Part shown: in pieces, positions 52,663 through 62,200 of the stretch | Numbering within the stretch: position 1 is the stretch's first letter | How the letters are laid out: every line of letters begins with the position of its first letter | Source of the DNA: CBDIHP01 sp965279195 | GTDB taxonomy: Bacteria; Planctomycetota; Planctomycetia; Isosphaerales; Isosphaeraceae | Direction of reading: 5' to 3' | Assembly: GCA_965279195.1 (NCBI GenBank) | Contig: CBDIHP010000032.1 | Span: forward strand, 131,116 to 195,115 | Length of the DNA stretch: 64,000 bases | Notes under the pieces: model-generated | Seen by the model: only the letters and a program-made list of their open reading frames with translations | The model's database searches: none | Told to the model about the DNA's origin: nothing | Translations under genes and position numbers: made by a program

Positions 52663-55011
52663 ATGCTGTTGCCAGGCTTCCGATCAGGCGGATCGCGGCG
52701 CCGCGACGGTCAGCCGAGCCGGCCCCGGCTCCGCGTCGAAGGTCTCGAACAGCGTGCACTCATGGCCGGGGATGCCGACACGACCGCCGTCCCGTTGGCG
52801 GCACCGACCGTCGACATCGCGGCCACCTCCTCGGCCGAGACACTCTCCACGGTGACCGACCAGGCCATCGCCCCCGACTTCTCCCTGTTCAACACCGATG
52901 ACCCCACCGACCCGGTTGGTAGCGCGGCCTTCGATGAGGCGACCCGAGCGGGTCAGCTGACCTCTGCGGAGGTCAACGCGATCCTGCAGAGGGCCTCGGC
53001 GGCGGACCCCTTCAACTCGGCCATCATCGCGGTGGTCGACCGCGGCGGCAGGGTCCTCGGCGTTCGGGTCGGCACCAACGTCTCGCCCACGATCACGGGC
53101 GACGCCGACAAGCTGGTCCTCGCCGTCGACGGCGCCCTCGCCAAGGCCCGAACCGGCGCGTTCTTCGGGAATTCCCAGGCGCCTCTGACCTCCCGGACGG
53201 TCCAGTTCATCTCCCAGACGACCATGACCCAGCGGGAGGTCAACTCGGACCCCAACATTCAGGACCCCAACTCGACCGAACGGGGCCCGGGATTCATCTC
53301 GCCGGTCGGGATCAACGGCCACTTCCCGCCGAACGTGCCGTTCACCCCGCAGGTCGACCTCTTCGCCATCGAGCACACCAACCGGGATAGCATCGTCCAC
53401 CCGGGCCCCGACCACATCAAGGGCACCCCCGACGACATCCCGCTCGACAACCGATTCAACGTCTCGAATGCGTACATCCCGGCCGCTATCCAGGACACCG
53501 GGACCGGCCTGACCCCGCCCGAGTCGTACGGGCTGGCCTCGGGCCTGCTGCCCAACGCCCAGGCCCGCGGCATCGGCACGCTGCCGGGCGGCCTGCCGAT
53601 CCAGCGCAAGGTCGCCGTCGCCGGCCAGGCCAAGCCTCAAATCACCCAGATTGGCGGCATCGGCGTGTTCTACCCGGGGACGACCGGGTTCGCGACCGAG
53701 GAGAACTCGAAGCTCAACTTCCGGACCTTCAACGCCAAGCAGACCGACCTCTCGCAGGTGGCCGAGGCCGTCGCGCTGGCGGCCATCAACGGCACGCTCG
53801 ACAAGGTCCCCATCCTCAACCGCCGGCTGACCTTCCCCACCCTCGGCGGCGTCGAACTGACCCCGAACATCGGCGTCGGCCTGCCCGGCAACGGCCGCAT
53901 CGACCTCGTCGGCATCACGCTGGATGTCATCGGCGCCAGGGGCAATCTCGGGCCGCAGAAGACCATCGAGTTCGTGAAGCGGACGACCTTCTCGAACGGC
54001 AAGAAAATCGGGGGCGGCGACGTCGCCGCCGGCGTGAACCTGCCGGTGTCGAATGACGTGGCGAACACGATCTTCGGGTTCACCACCGCGCCCGTGAATA
54101 CGAGCATCTACAAGAACTACACCACGATCGACCCGGCCCAGTCGGACATCAACCCCGCGACGGGCCAGCCGTTCGGCGGCGTTGATTTGAACGTCAATCC
54201 GGCGACCAACACCCGCGGCGGCCGGATCGTCCCCGACGGCTGGCTCGTCGATCCGCACGCCTCGGCCGACGGCACGATCACGGTCGAGGACGTCAAGACG
54301 ATCATCGCCAACGGCATCGCCCGGGCCAACTCGACCCGCGCGGCCATCCGCCTACCGCTCAATCGCCAGGTCCGCATGGTCTACGCGGTCAGCGACAAGG
54401 ACGGCAACCTCCTCGGCGTGTACCGCCAGCCCGACTCGACGATCTTCTCGATCGACGTCGCGGTGGCCAAGGCCCGGAACGTGTCGTACTACAACGACCC
54501 GGCCGAGCTTCAGCCGCAGGACAAGCTGCCGAGCGTGCCGCTCGGGACGGCCTTCACGAACCGGACGATCCGCTACCTTTCGCTGCCGCACTTCCCCGAA
54601 GGCATCGACGTCTACCCGTCCGGGCCGTTCTCGATCCTCAACGACGGCGGCGTGAACCTCACGAACGCGACGACCGTGGGCCCGCCCTTGCCGGCCTCGG
54701 CCTTCCAGAGCGTGCAGGGCTACGACGCCTTCAACCCGGGCACGAACTTCCACGACCCGTTCAACGTCGCCAACCAGAACGGCATCGTGTTCTTCCCCGG
54801 CTCGTCGGGCATCTACAAGACCGGGCCCTCGGGCACCAAGGTGCTCGTGGGCGGCTTCGGCGTCTCCGGAGACGGCGTCGATCAGGACGACGTGGTGACG
54901 TACAGCGGCTCGCTGGGCTACCGTCCGACCGACGTGCCGCGTGCCGACGAGGTGTTCGTCCGGGGCGTCCGGCTGCCCTACCAGAAGTTCAACCGCAATC
55001 CGAAGATCTGA
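52663..55011 (+). CDS. LEPR-motif surface protein with two GlcG/HbpS-type domains
   Basis: 782 residues from MLLPGFRSGGSRRRDGQ. LRVEGLEQRALMAGD (about 20-34) is the LEPR-type motif. The first GlcG/HbpS-like domain spans about 98-190 (LTSAEVNAILQRASA, AIIAVVDRGGRVLGVRVG, DGALAKARTGAFF). The second spans about 540-610 (VEDVKTIIANGIARAN, VYAVSDKDGNLLGVYR, VAVAKARNVSYY). Each keeps the A-D-x-G-x-LG and AKAR signatures of this haem- or cobalamin-associated fold, though haem binding is not proved by sequence. The intervening segments are low-complexity Pro/Gly/Asn-rich. The protein is surface-exposed by inference and is followed 62 bases later by a small His-rich secreted protein. Confidence 0.82.
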   Translation: MLLPGFRSGGSRRRDGQPSRPRLRVEGLEQRALMAGDADTTAVPLAAPTVDIAATSSAETLSTVTDQAIAPDFSLFNTDDPTDPVGSAAFDEATRAGQLTSAEVNAILQRASAADPFNSAIIAVVDRGGRVLGVRVGTNVSPTITGDADKLVLAVDGALAKARTGAFFGNSQAPLTSRTVQFISQTTMTQREVNSDPNIQDPNSTERGPGFISPVGINGHFPPNVPFTPQVDLFAIEHTNRDSIVHPGPDHIKGTPDDIPLDNRFNVSNAYIPAAIQDTGTGLTPPESYGLASGLLPNAQARGIGTLPGGLPIQRKVAVAGQAKPQITQIGGIGVFYPGTTGFATEENSKLNFRTFNAKQTDLSQVAEAVALAAINGTLDKVPILNRRLTFPTLGGVELTPNIGVGLPGNGRIDLVGITLDVIGARGNLGPQKTIEFVKRTTFSNGKKIGGGDVAAGVNLPVSNDVANTIFGFTTAPVNTSIYKNYTTIDPAQSDINPATGQPFGGVDLNVNPATNTRGGRIVPDGWLVDPHASADGTITVEDVKTIIANGIARANSTRAAIRLPLNRQVRMVYAVSDKDGNLLGVYRQPDSTIFSIDVAVAKARNVSYYNDPAELQPQDKLPSVPLGTAFTNRTIRYLSLPHFPEGIDVYPSGPFSILNDGGVNLTNATTVGPPLPASAFQSVQGYDAFNPGTNFHDPFNVANQNGIVFFPGSSGIYKTGPSGTKVLVGGFGVSGDGVDQDDVVTYSGSLGYRPTDVPRADEVFVRGVRLPYQKFNRNPKI

Positions 55012-55073
55012 CCTCCCTCGGCGCCCCGGGGCCCGCCCCCGGGGCGTCCGACTTCCCATAAAGGGACCGTCCC

Positions 55074-55580
55074 ATGAACAGTCGCCTGCGAATCCTGGTC
55101 GCGCTGCTGGCGCTGGCCGGGGGGCTCGGGCCGGCGCTGGCCGTCGCGCACGACGGCGAGCACCAGGTCCTGCCCTGGTCCAAGAAGCGGAAGGCCGACC
55201 CTGCCAACTTCCGCTACCATCGCTGGTTCCCCGAGCGGGCGCCCAGCGAGGAACTCTCGGGCTACCCCCACGACATCTCCTGCATCGCCCACCCCAGGTA
55301 CTCCGAGAAGTACTGGGGCTACTACGTCGGCGGCGGCAAGGCCCACGGCGGCACCGAGCCCACCGCCGACGAGGGGACCTTCGGCTGGGACTACATCGGC
55401 CACCCCTGGCTCCATTCCAAGGTCTACCTCGGCTGGACCCGCAAGAAGTACCAGGGGGGCATCGGGGCCTACGACACCCGCACCCCCGAAGCCATCCACC
55501 ACGCCGGGCAGCGCGAGGGGAACGCCAACCCCAATGGCCACGGCGTGGGCGACACCCACGTCCATGTCCCGGGCCGCTGA
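55074..55580 (+). CDS. Small secreted His/Tyr-rich protein
   Basis: 168 residues with a signal peptide (ILVALLALAGGLGPALAVA). The mature part is rich in His, Tyr, Trp and Gly: FRYHRWFPERAP, YPHDISCIAHPRYSEKYWGYYVGGG, FGWDYIGHPWLHSKVYLG and a tail with GHGVGDTHVHVPG. Only one Cys is present in the mature protein. No family is recognised. It probably shares a transcript with the GlcG-domain gene 62 bases upstream. The many His residues could bind metal or haem; this is inference only. Confidence 0.78.
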   Translation: MNSRLRILVALLALAGGLGPALAVAHDGEHQVLPWSKKRKADPANFRYHRWFPERAPSEELSGYPHDISCIAHPRYSEKYWGYYVGGGKAHGGTEPTADEGTFGWDYIGHPWLHSKVYLGWTRKKYQGGIGAYDTRTPEAIHHAGQREGNANPNGHGVGDTHVHVPGR

Positions 55581-55785
55581 GTTGCGCGAATGAGACCCAG
55601 GCGGACCGGTCGACGGCGTCCCCACGTCGCGGACCGGTCCGTTTCGCGCGTTTACGTCGGCCCGCACGGAAAAACCTGGGGAATCCCCCGGCCGACGGCG
55701 GGACACCCCGGGCGTTTGCCGCTACAATGCCTAGCTCGATCGATGGGACGATCGCCCGACGATGGGCGAGGGGAGGCGGCCAGCC

Positions 55786-57630
55786 ATGTCCGACAACGGC
55801 GAGTTCCAGCTCCGGATCTTCGACGAGCAGCAGCGGCAACTCTTCATCCAGGACTTCGGCAAGCCCGTCGAGCTCGGCCGACAGGCCCAGAACGAGCCCG
55901 GCCCCTTCCACCAGCGCGTCGACGCCAGCCTCACCCGGATCGTCGTCGCCCCCTACAACGAAGACACCATCTCGCGCAAGCATCTCCTGCTCGAACCGCT
56001 CCCGGGCGATCGATGCCGGCTGCGGAACCTCAGCGCGCAGGTCCCGATCCGGATCGCCAACGGCACGCTCGTCGCGCCCGGGACCGACGCCGAGTACCCG
56101 CTGCCCCTGAGGTTCTACATCGGCCGGCGGATGGTCTCGCTGGCCCCCACCGACCAGGCCGAGATCCCCCTGAACAAGCTCTCCGAGGCGACCATGCCCC
56201 CGGGCTCGTTCTCGGGCGGCTCGTCCCGGCTCCAGGGGCTCTCCCTGTCTCTCTCCGGCGACGGCTCGCCGGGCGACCAGGAGAAGATGATCCGCTGGCT
56301 CCAGGCCGCAATGGATGTGATCCACTCGGCCGCCAACTCCACCGACTTCTTCGACAAGGCCGCCCGGGCCGCCGTCGACCTCGTCGCCCTCGACACCGCC
56401 CGGGTACTCCTGTACGTCCAGGGCGACTGGCGGCCCGAGTCGTTCCAGACCTCCGCCCGCACCTCGCAGGACCTCCAGTCCCCGCCGAGCCGCAAGGTCC
56501 TCAAGACGATCCTCGAGACCAAGACCGCCATCTGGGAGAAGCCCGACGGCCGGTCGGGGGACTCCAACAGCCTGGAGAGCCTCTCCGCCGTCGTCGCCGC
56601 CCCCATCCTCAGCAAACAGGGAGAGGTCATCGGCGCCCTCTACGGCGACCGGTCGATGACCGCCATCGCCAACTACCGGGGGCCGATCACCAAGCTCGAA
56701 GCCCTGCTCGTCGACCTGCTCGCCGGGGCCATCGCCGCCGGCATCGAGCGGCGGAACCAGGAGACCGCCGCCATCAAGGCGAAGGTCCAGTTCGAGCAGT
56801 TCTTCACCAAGGACCTCGCCACCGAGATGGCGGCCGATCCGAACCTCCTGGCCGGCCGCCAGTGCGAGATCAGCGTCCTGTTCTGCGACATCCGGGGCTT
56901 CTCCAAGGTCAGCGAGAAGTTGCCCCCTTCGGGCGTCGTCGAGTGGCTCAATGACGTCATGAGCTGCCTGTCCGACTCCGTCCTGGAGAACGATGGGGTG
57001 CTCGTGGACTACATCGGCGACGAGCTGATGGCGATGTGGGGCGCACCCAAGTCGCAGCCGAACCACGCCCTGCTGGCGTGCAAGGCCGCCATGAACATGA
57101 TCGAGAAGCTCCCCGAGCTGAGCGCCAAGTGGGAGGCCCGGATCAACTGCTCGATGGACCTGGGCATTGGCATCAACAGCGGGCTGGCGAGCGTCGGCAA
57201 CACGGGGTCGAGCCACAAGTTCAAGTACGGCCCGCTGGGCAACACGGTCAACCTGGCCAGCCGGGTCCAGGGCGTGACGAAGTACTACAAGTCGCGGCTC
57301 ATCATCACCGAGCACACCCGGGCCAAGCTCGATCAATCGGTGCTCACGCGTCGCCTGGGCAAGGTCCGCGTCGTCAACATCGGCGAGCCGGTCGAGCTGT
57401 ACGAGGTCTTCTCCAGCCCCGACGCCGCCGACGACAAGCTGCGGCTGCACTACGAGAAGGCCCTCGGCCACTTCGAGATGAAGGACCTCCGCCCGGCCGC
57501 CCAGCTCCTCGGTCAGCTCCAGCTCGAATACACGGGCGACGGGCCGTCGCTGGTCCTGCTCTCACGGGTGGTGCAGTCGATGGTGGCGCTCGAGAGCTGG
57601 GACCCGGTCTGGACGCTCCACGGCAAATAA
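55786..57630 (+). CDS. FHA-GAF-class III nucleotide cyclase
   Basis: 614 residues from MSDNGEFQLRIFDEQQ, with GGAGG upstream. An N-terminal FHA-like domain (about 1-130) includes ISRKHLLLEPL with the Ser/His phosphothreonine-site pattern. A GAF domain (about 185-330) follows, then the class III cyclase domain: SVLFCDIRGFSKVSEKL with metal Asp368, YIGDELMAMWGAP with metal Asp412, and KYGPLGNTVNLASRVQG with the transition-state Asn/Arg. Both metal ligands are present, so it should be active. The protein is cytosolic and probably makes cAMP in response to phosphoprotein binding and a GAF ligand. Confidence 0.93.
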   Translation: MSDNGEFQLRIFDEQQRQLFIQDFGKPVELGRQAQNEPGPFHQRVDASLTRIVVAPYNEDTISRKHLLLEPLPGDRCRLRNLSAQVPIRIANGTLVAPGTDAEYPLPLRFYIGRRMVSLAPTDQAEIPLNKLSEATMPPGSFSGGSSRLQGLSLSLSGDGSPGDQEKMIRWLQAAMDVIHSAANSTDFFDKAARAAVDLVALDTARVLLYVQGDWRPESFQTSARTSQDLQSPPSRKVLKTILETKTAIWEKPDGRSGDSNSLESLSAVVAAPILSKQGEVIGALYGDRSMTAIANYRGPITKLEALLVDLLAGAIAAGIERRNQETAAIKAKVQFEQFFTKDLATEMAADPNLLAGRQCEISVLFCDIRGFSKVSEKLPPSGVVEWLNDVMSCLSDSVLENDGVLVDYIGDELMAMWGAPKSQPNHALLACKAAMNMIEKLPELSAKWEARINCSMDLGIGINSGLASVGNTGSSHKFKYGPLGNTVNLASRVQGVTKYYKSRLIITEHTRAKLDQSVLTRRLGKVRVVNIGEPVELYEVFSSPDAADDKLRLHYEKALGHFEMKDLRPAAQLLGQLQLEYTGDGPSLVLLSRVVQSMVALESWDPVWTLHGK

Positions 57631-57738
57631 TCGGCCCCCGGGCATGCGAGTTGGGGCGGCGATCCCTGGATTCCCGCCGGGTTATCGAATAGCCTGCGGA
57701 CTGGGTTGAACCGTTCTCCAACACCCGGAATCCGACCG

Positions 57739-59061
57739 ATGAGATCCTGGACGCTGCTCCCCGCCGCGCTCATCCTGAGCGCCCCCGTGCTCGCGCACGC
57801 CGCCCCCGCCGACAGCCAGAATCAAGCCCCCGCCGGCTACACCGCCATCTTCAACGGCAAGGACCTCGCCGGCTGGCACGGGATGCCCCACTTCGACCCC
57901 TACAAGCTCGCCGCAATGAGCCCCGAGGCCCGCGACAAGCAGGTCGCCGCCTGGACCGAGGACGCCAAGAAGCACTGGTCGGTCGACAACGGCGAGCTGG
58001 TCAACGACGGCTACGGCGCCTACCTGACCAGCGACAAGGAATACGGCGACATCGAGTTCTGGATCGACTACAAGACGGTCCCCAAGGCCGACAGCGGCAT
58101 CTACCTCCGCACCACCCCGCAGGTCCAGATCTGGGACTCGACTCCCAACGGCCGCGACAAGTCCATCGGCGCCGACAAGGGCTCGGGCGGCCTCTTCAAC
58201 AACTCCAACGGCGCGCCCGGCCGCGACCCGCTCAAGCTCGCCGACAAGCCCTTCGGCGAGTGGAACCGGTTCCACATCATCCAGGTCGGGGCCCGGACGA
58301 CCGTCTACCTGAACGACGTCCTGGTCGTCGACCATGCGATCATGGAGAACTACTGGGACCGCAAGAAGTCGCTGCCGGCCAGGGGCTACATCCAGCTCCA
58401 GACCCACGGCGGCGAGATCCGCTGGCGGAACCTCTTCGTCCGCGAGATCCCGGCCGGCGAGGCCAACGCGATCCTGGCGAAGAAGGCCGCCGAGGGCTAC
58501 GCCCCGGTCTTCAACGGCAAGGATCTGACCGGCTGGGCCGGGGCCGTCGATAACTACGAGGTCGTCGACGGCGCCATCCGCTGCAAGGCCGGCAAGGGCG
58601 GTGCGCTCTACACCGAGAAGGAATTCGCCGACTTCCAGGCCCGGGTCGAGTTCAAGCTCCCGCCCGCCGGCAACAACGGCCTGGCCATCCGGTTCCCCGG
58701 CAAGGGCGACCCCGCCTACGCCGGCATGACTGAACTCCAGGTCCTCGACGACGGGCACCCGAAGTACTCGAAGCTGGACCCCCGCCAGTCCCACGGCTCG
58801 GCGTACGGCATGATCGCCGCCAAGCGCGGTTACCTCCGGCCGGTCGGCGAGTGGAACTTCGAGGAAGTCACCATCAAGGGCTCGAAGATCAGGGTCGAGC
58901 TGAACGGCACGGTGATCCTCGACGGCGACCTGGGCACCGTCAAGGAATACATGGCCAACAGCCCGCACCCCGGCAAGGAACTGACCAAGGGCCACTTCGG
59001 CTTCGCCGGCCACGGCGACGCGGTCGAGTTCAAGAACGTCCACGTCAAGCCGCTGGATTGA
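57739..59061 (+). CDS. Exported protein with two DUF1080 (3-keto-disaccharide hydrolase) domains
   Basis: 440 residues with a signal peptide (LLPAALILSAPVLAHAA). Two DUF1080 domains begin with nearly the same phrase: YTAIFNGKDLAGWHG (about 35) and YAPVFNGKDLTGWAG (about 255). The first holds DIEFWIDYKTVPKADSGIYLR and the second ADFQARVEFKLPPAGNNGLAIRFP. DUF1080 is a LamG-like sandwich; some members cleave 3-keto-glucosides, fitting the Gfo/Idh oxidoreductase found elsewhere in the window. A strong terminator follows. Confidence 0.92.
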   Translation: MRSWTLLPAALILSAPVLAHAAPADSQNQAPAGYTAIFNGKDLAGWHGMPHFDPYKLAAMSPEARDKQVAAWTEDAKKHWSVDNGELVNDGYGAYLTSDKEYGDIEFWIDYKTVPKADSGIYLRTTPQVQIWDSTPNGRDKSIGADKGSGGLFNNSNGAPGRDPLKLADKPFGEWNRFHIIQVGARTTVYLNDVLVVDHAIMENYWDRKKSLPARGYIQLQTHGGEIRWRNLFVREIPAGEANAILAKKAAEGYAPVFNGKDLTGWAGAVDNYEVVDGAIRCKAGKGGALYTEKEFADFQARVEFKLPPAGNNGLAIRFPGKGDPAYAGMTELQVLDDGHPKYSKLDPRQSHGSAYGMIAAKRGYLRPVGEWNFEEVTIKGSKIRVELNGTVILDGDLGTVKEYMANSPHPGKELTKGHFGFAGHGDAVEFKNVHVKPLD

Positions 59062-59082
59062 CTTTCGCCTCCTGGCATGGAC

Positions 59083-59122
59083 AAACGGACGCGGGGGCCG
59101 AGATCGGCCCCCGCGTCCGTTT
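59083..59122 (+). terminator. Perfect 19-bp hairpin terminator after DUF1080 gene
   Basis: A 19-base stem (59083-59101 with 59104-59122) starts AAACGGACGCGG and has a two-base apex, followed by GCGTTTG. The A-rich start and TTT end make it usable on either strand, as fits a convergent gene pair. Confidence 0.9.
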
Positions 59123-59137
59123 GCGTTTGTGGCGGCA

Positions 59138-59277
59138 TGGAGTGCGGAAGCTCGCTTCCGCTCGGTTCTCGCGGAGCTTGCTCCGCGTGCTTTAGCGAAG
59201 CCGAAGCGTCTACCCGGAGGTGGCCTGTCGGGAGCAAGCTCCCGCGTTCCAGGAGCGGAAGCGAGCTTCCGCTCTCC
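59138..59277. repeat. 140-bp mirrored-hairpin intergenic element, copy 2
   Basis: It starts TGGAGTGCGG like copy 1 (28041) and contains four palindromes in mirror order: GCGGAAGC-TC-GCTTCCGC, GCGGAGC-TT-GCTCCGC, GGGAGC-AA-GCTCCC and GCGGAAGC-GA-GCTTCCGC. It lies 15 bases after a terminator and 19 bases before the stop codon of the convergent dehydrogenase gene, the same setting as copy 1. The central 40 bases differ between the copies. Confidence 0.87.
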
Positions 59278-59296
59278 GGGTTGTACGCCGACTCGA

Positions 59297-62200
59297 TCAC
59301 TTCAGCGAGTGCAGGAACGTCACCACGTCGAGCAGCTCGACGGGCGACATCGCGGCGGCGAGGCCTTCGGGCATGCTGGACTGCTTGAGGACCCGGCGCT
59401 CCTCGATGTCGGCCTTCTTCAAGGTGTGCTTCTGCTTGCCGTCGTAGATCATGATCTCGGTCGGGGTCTCGCCGGCGAGGAGGCCGGTGTAGACCTTGCC
59501 GTCGTTCATGGCGACCGAGGTCGAGTTGTACTTCGGATCAAGCTCCGCGTTCGGCTCGATGATGGACTCGACGATCTTGTAGCGGGTCAGGCGGGTGCCG
59601 ACCTTCTCCATGTTGGGGCCGAAGTCGGCGCCTTCATTGAGGGCCTTGTGGCAGGCGGTGCAGCTCCGGCGGAAGATCGCCCGGCCGCGCTCGGCGTTGC
59701 CGCCGGAGGTGTCGGAGATCGCCTGCATGGCCTTGTTCCGCTGCTCGGCCGTGGCCGGGTCGCGGCCCAGGAGGGTCTGGAGGTAGGGGAGGATCTCCCC
59801 GGCCTTCTTGTCCATCGCCAGGATCGAGTCGAGCATCTTCCTGGCGCTGGGGGCGATGCCGCCGATCTCGCCCTTGAGATACGGCCCGCGCCAGACGTCG
59901 AGGTTGGCCCCCATCGCGGCGTCGGCCGTGTAGTTGACGTAGTAGTCGCCCGGGTGGACCTTGAGCCCGGCCAGGACGGCGTTCGCCGCCTCGGACGTCT
60001 CGAAGTAGCTCAGGCCGCGGAGGGCCTCGGTCGTGACCCGGGGATGTTCGTCCTTCGCGGCCTCGGCCAGGAGGGCGAACGCCTCGGGGAACCGGTCCCG
60101 CTCGTCGGCCAGGACGCGGGTCGCGGCCGCGCGGGCGTCGGCGGTCTTGGCCTTCAGGAGCGACTTGAGCAGGTCGAGGTCGACCGCGTGGTAGCTCTCC
60201 TGGGTCCAGAGGACCTCGCAGCGGAGGCGGTCGTAGTCCTTGTCGTTCGGGTCGAGGGCCTTGAGCCACGCGGCGGCCGCGGCGAGGGCCTCGGCCTTCG
60301 GCCTGGCCTGGATGGCCCGCCGGGCGTGGTACCGGGTCCGCCACTCGTAGGTTCTGAGCTGGTCGAAGATTTCGGCCAGGCCCTTGCCCTCCTGGGTGAT
60401 CGGCTTGAGGAGCGGCTTCTCCTTGTAGACCAGGCGATAGACGCGGCCGTGGATGTGGTCGCGATACGGGTCGCGCTGGGAGTACTGCATGTGGCCGATA
60501 AGCGGATTGGCCCAGTCGCCGAACCACAGCGCGCCGTCCGGGCCGATCATCGGGTCGACCGGGCGGAAGTGCTTATCCGTGGACTTGATCAGGTCATAGG
60601 CCGTGTTGCGGTCGGCGGGGTTCATGCGGACCCGGGTGCCGTGGTAGCCGGCGCCGTCGTCCTTGATCTCCCACCGGGGGATGCCGTTCATGTTGATGAC
60701 GCAAGCGTAGATGAACTGCCCCTGGACGTCATCGGGGAAGGCGCGCGAGACGAGGAAGTCGCTGCCGACGACCGGGCGCATGCCCTCGGTGTCGAAGACC
60801 GGATTGAGGCCCTTGCGGCCGGGGTACTGCTTGCCGGAGAGCGGGGTGTCCCAGTGCTGGTTGGCCCCGGTGCCGTCGCCGCAGATGCCCTGTCCCCACT
60901 CGTTGAAGACGTAGCACCAGGGGTTGCCGTAGCCGGGGGTGTTGAAGTGCCGGATCTTCCAGGTCCGGGGGTCGAGCACGTAGGCGCCCGAGGACCCGAA
61001 GTTCCGGAACGGCCCCCAGGGGGTCTCGACCGTGGTGCTCATCGCGATGCCTTCGAGCATGTGGACGAGCCCGCTCGGGCTCATCTCGAAGGCGCCGACG
61101 GTGTGGTGGGTGTCCTCGGTGGCGAAGCCGTCGAGCGCGTGCACGACCTTGTCGGCCTTGTCGTCGCCGTCGGTATCCTTGAGGAAGATGATCCGGGGCT
61201 GATCGACCACGAGCACGCCGCCGTCGAAGAACTCGAAGCCGGTCGGGCAGTGGAGCTTGTCATAGAAGATCGTCGACTTGTCGGCCTTGCCGTCCTTGTC
61301 GGTGTCCTCGAGGATGACGAGCTTGTCGCTGGGCCTGGGATCGCCGGGCTTCCACTGGGGGTAGCTGGGCATGGTCGAGACCCACAGCCGGCCCTTGGCG
61401 TCGAAGCTCATCTGCACCGGCTTGGCCAGCTCGGGGAACTTCGTCTCGTCGGCGAAGAGCTTGATCTCGAAGCCCGGCGGGACGGTCGCGGTCTTGATGA
61501 ACTCGTCCGGCGGCAGGATCCGGGGCCCGGCCTCCTGGTCCTCGGAGTACTTCTGGCGCGACTCGCCGAAGCGGGTGGCCGGGGTGATCAGGTCGCCGGT
61601 CTCGGAGTCGTCGGGCTTCTCGGCGACCGGCTTGCCCTGGGCGATGTCCCAGACATACGTGTCGCGGACCTTCGCCATGTTCCGGATCTTCAGGTACTCG
61701 CGCGGGAACGTCTCGGTGTCCCACGTCCGCCGGCCGCCGTAGACGTACCAGCCGTTGAGCATGCGATAATCCTGGAGGTGGACCCAGGACTTGTCGTTCA
61801 CGGCCGCCTTGAGCTTGGCGAAGAGGGGGCTGTTCGAAACGCCCGCCCCGTTGTCGGCGAACAAGGCCCCGTCGAGGGCCTCGCCGACGGCCTTGTCGCC
61901 GGCCTCCTGGACGTGGGCGCCGTTGATCGTGTACTGCAGGCCCGGCTGGGCGGTGAAGGCCGTCAGGGTCGGGGTGAAGATGTCCACATACGCCAGCCCC
62001 CGCTTCTCGGCGACGGCCTTCGTGGCCTCGGCGTAGAGCTTGAGGTTGGCGTTCTCCTTGGAGCCTTCGGGCAGGAGCGGGTCGCCGGTGGGCTCGAAGG
62101 CGATCGGGGAGATCAGGACGAACCGGGGCTTCGAGCCGGCGTCGTCGCGGGGGTAGGTCTTCGCGTACTCGTCGAGGAACGACTCATAGGCCGCCTTGTA

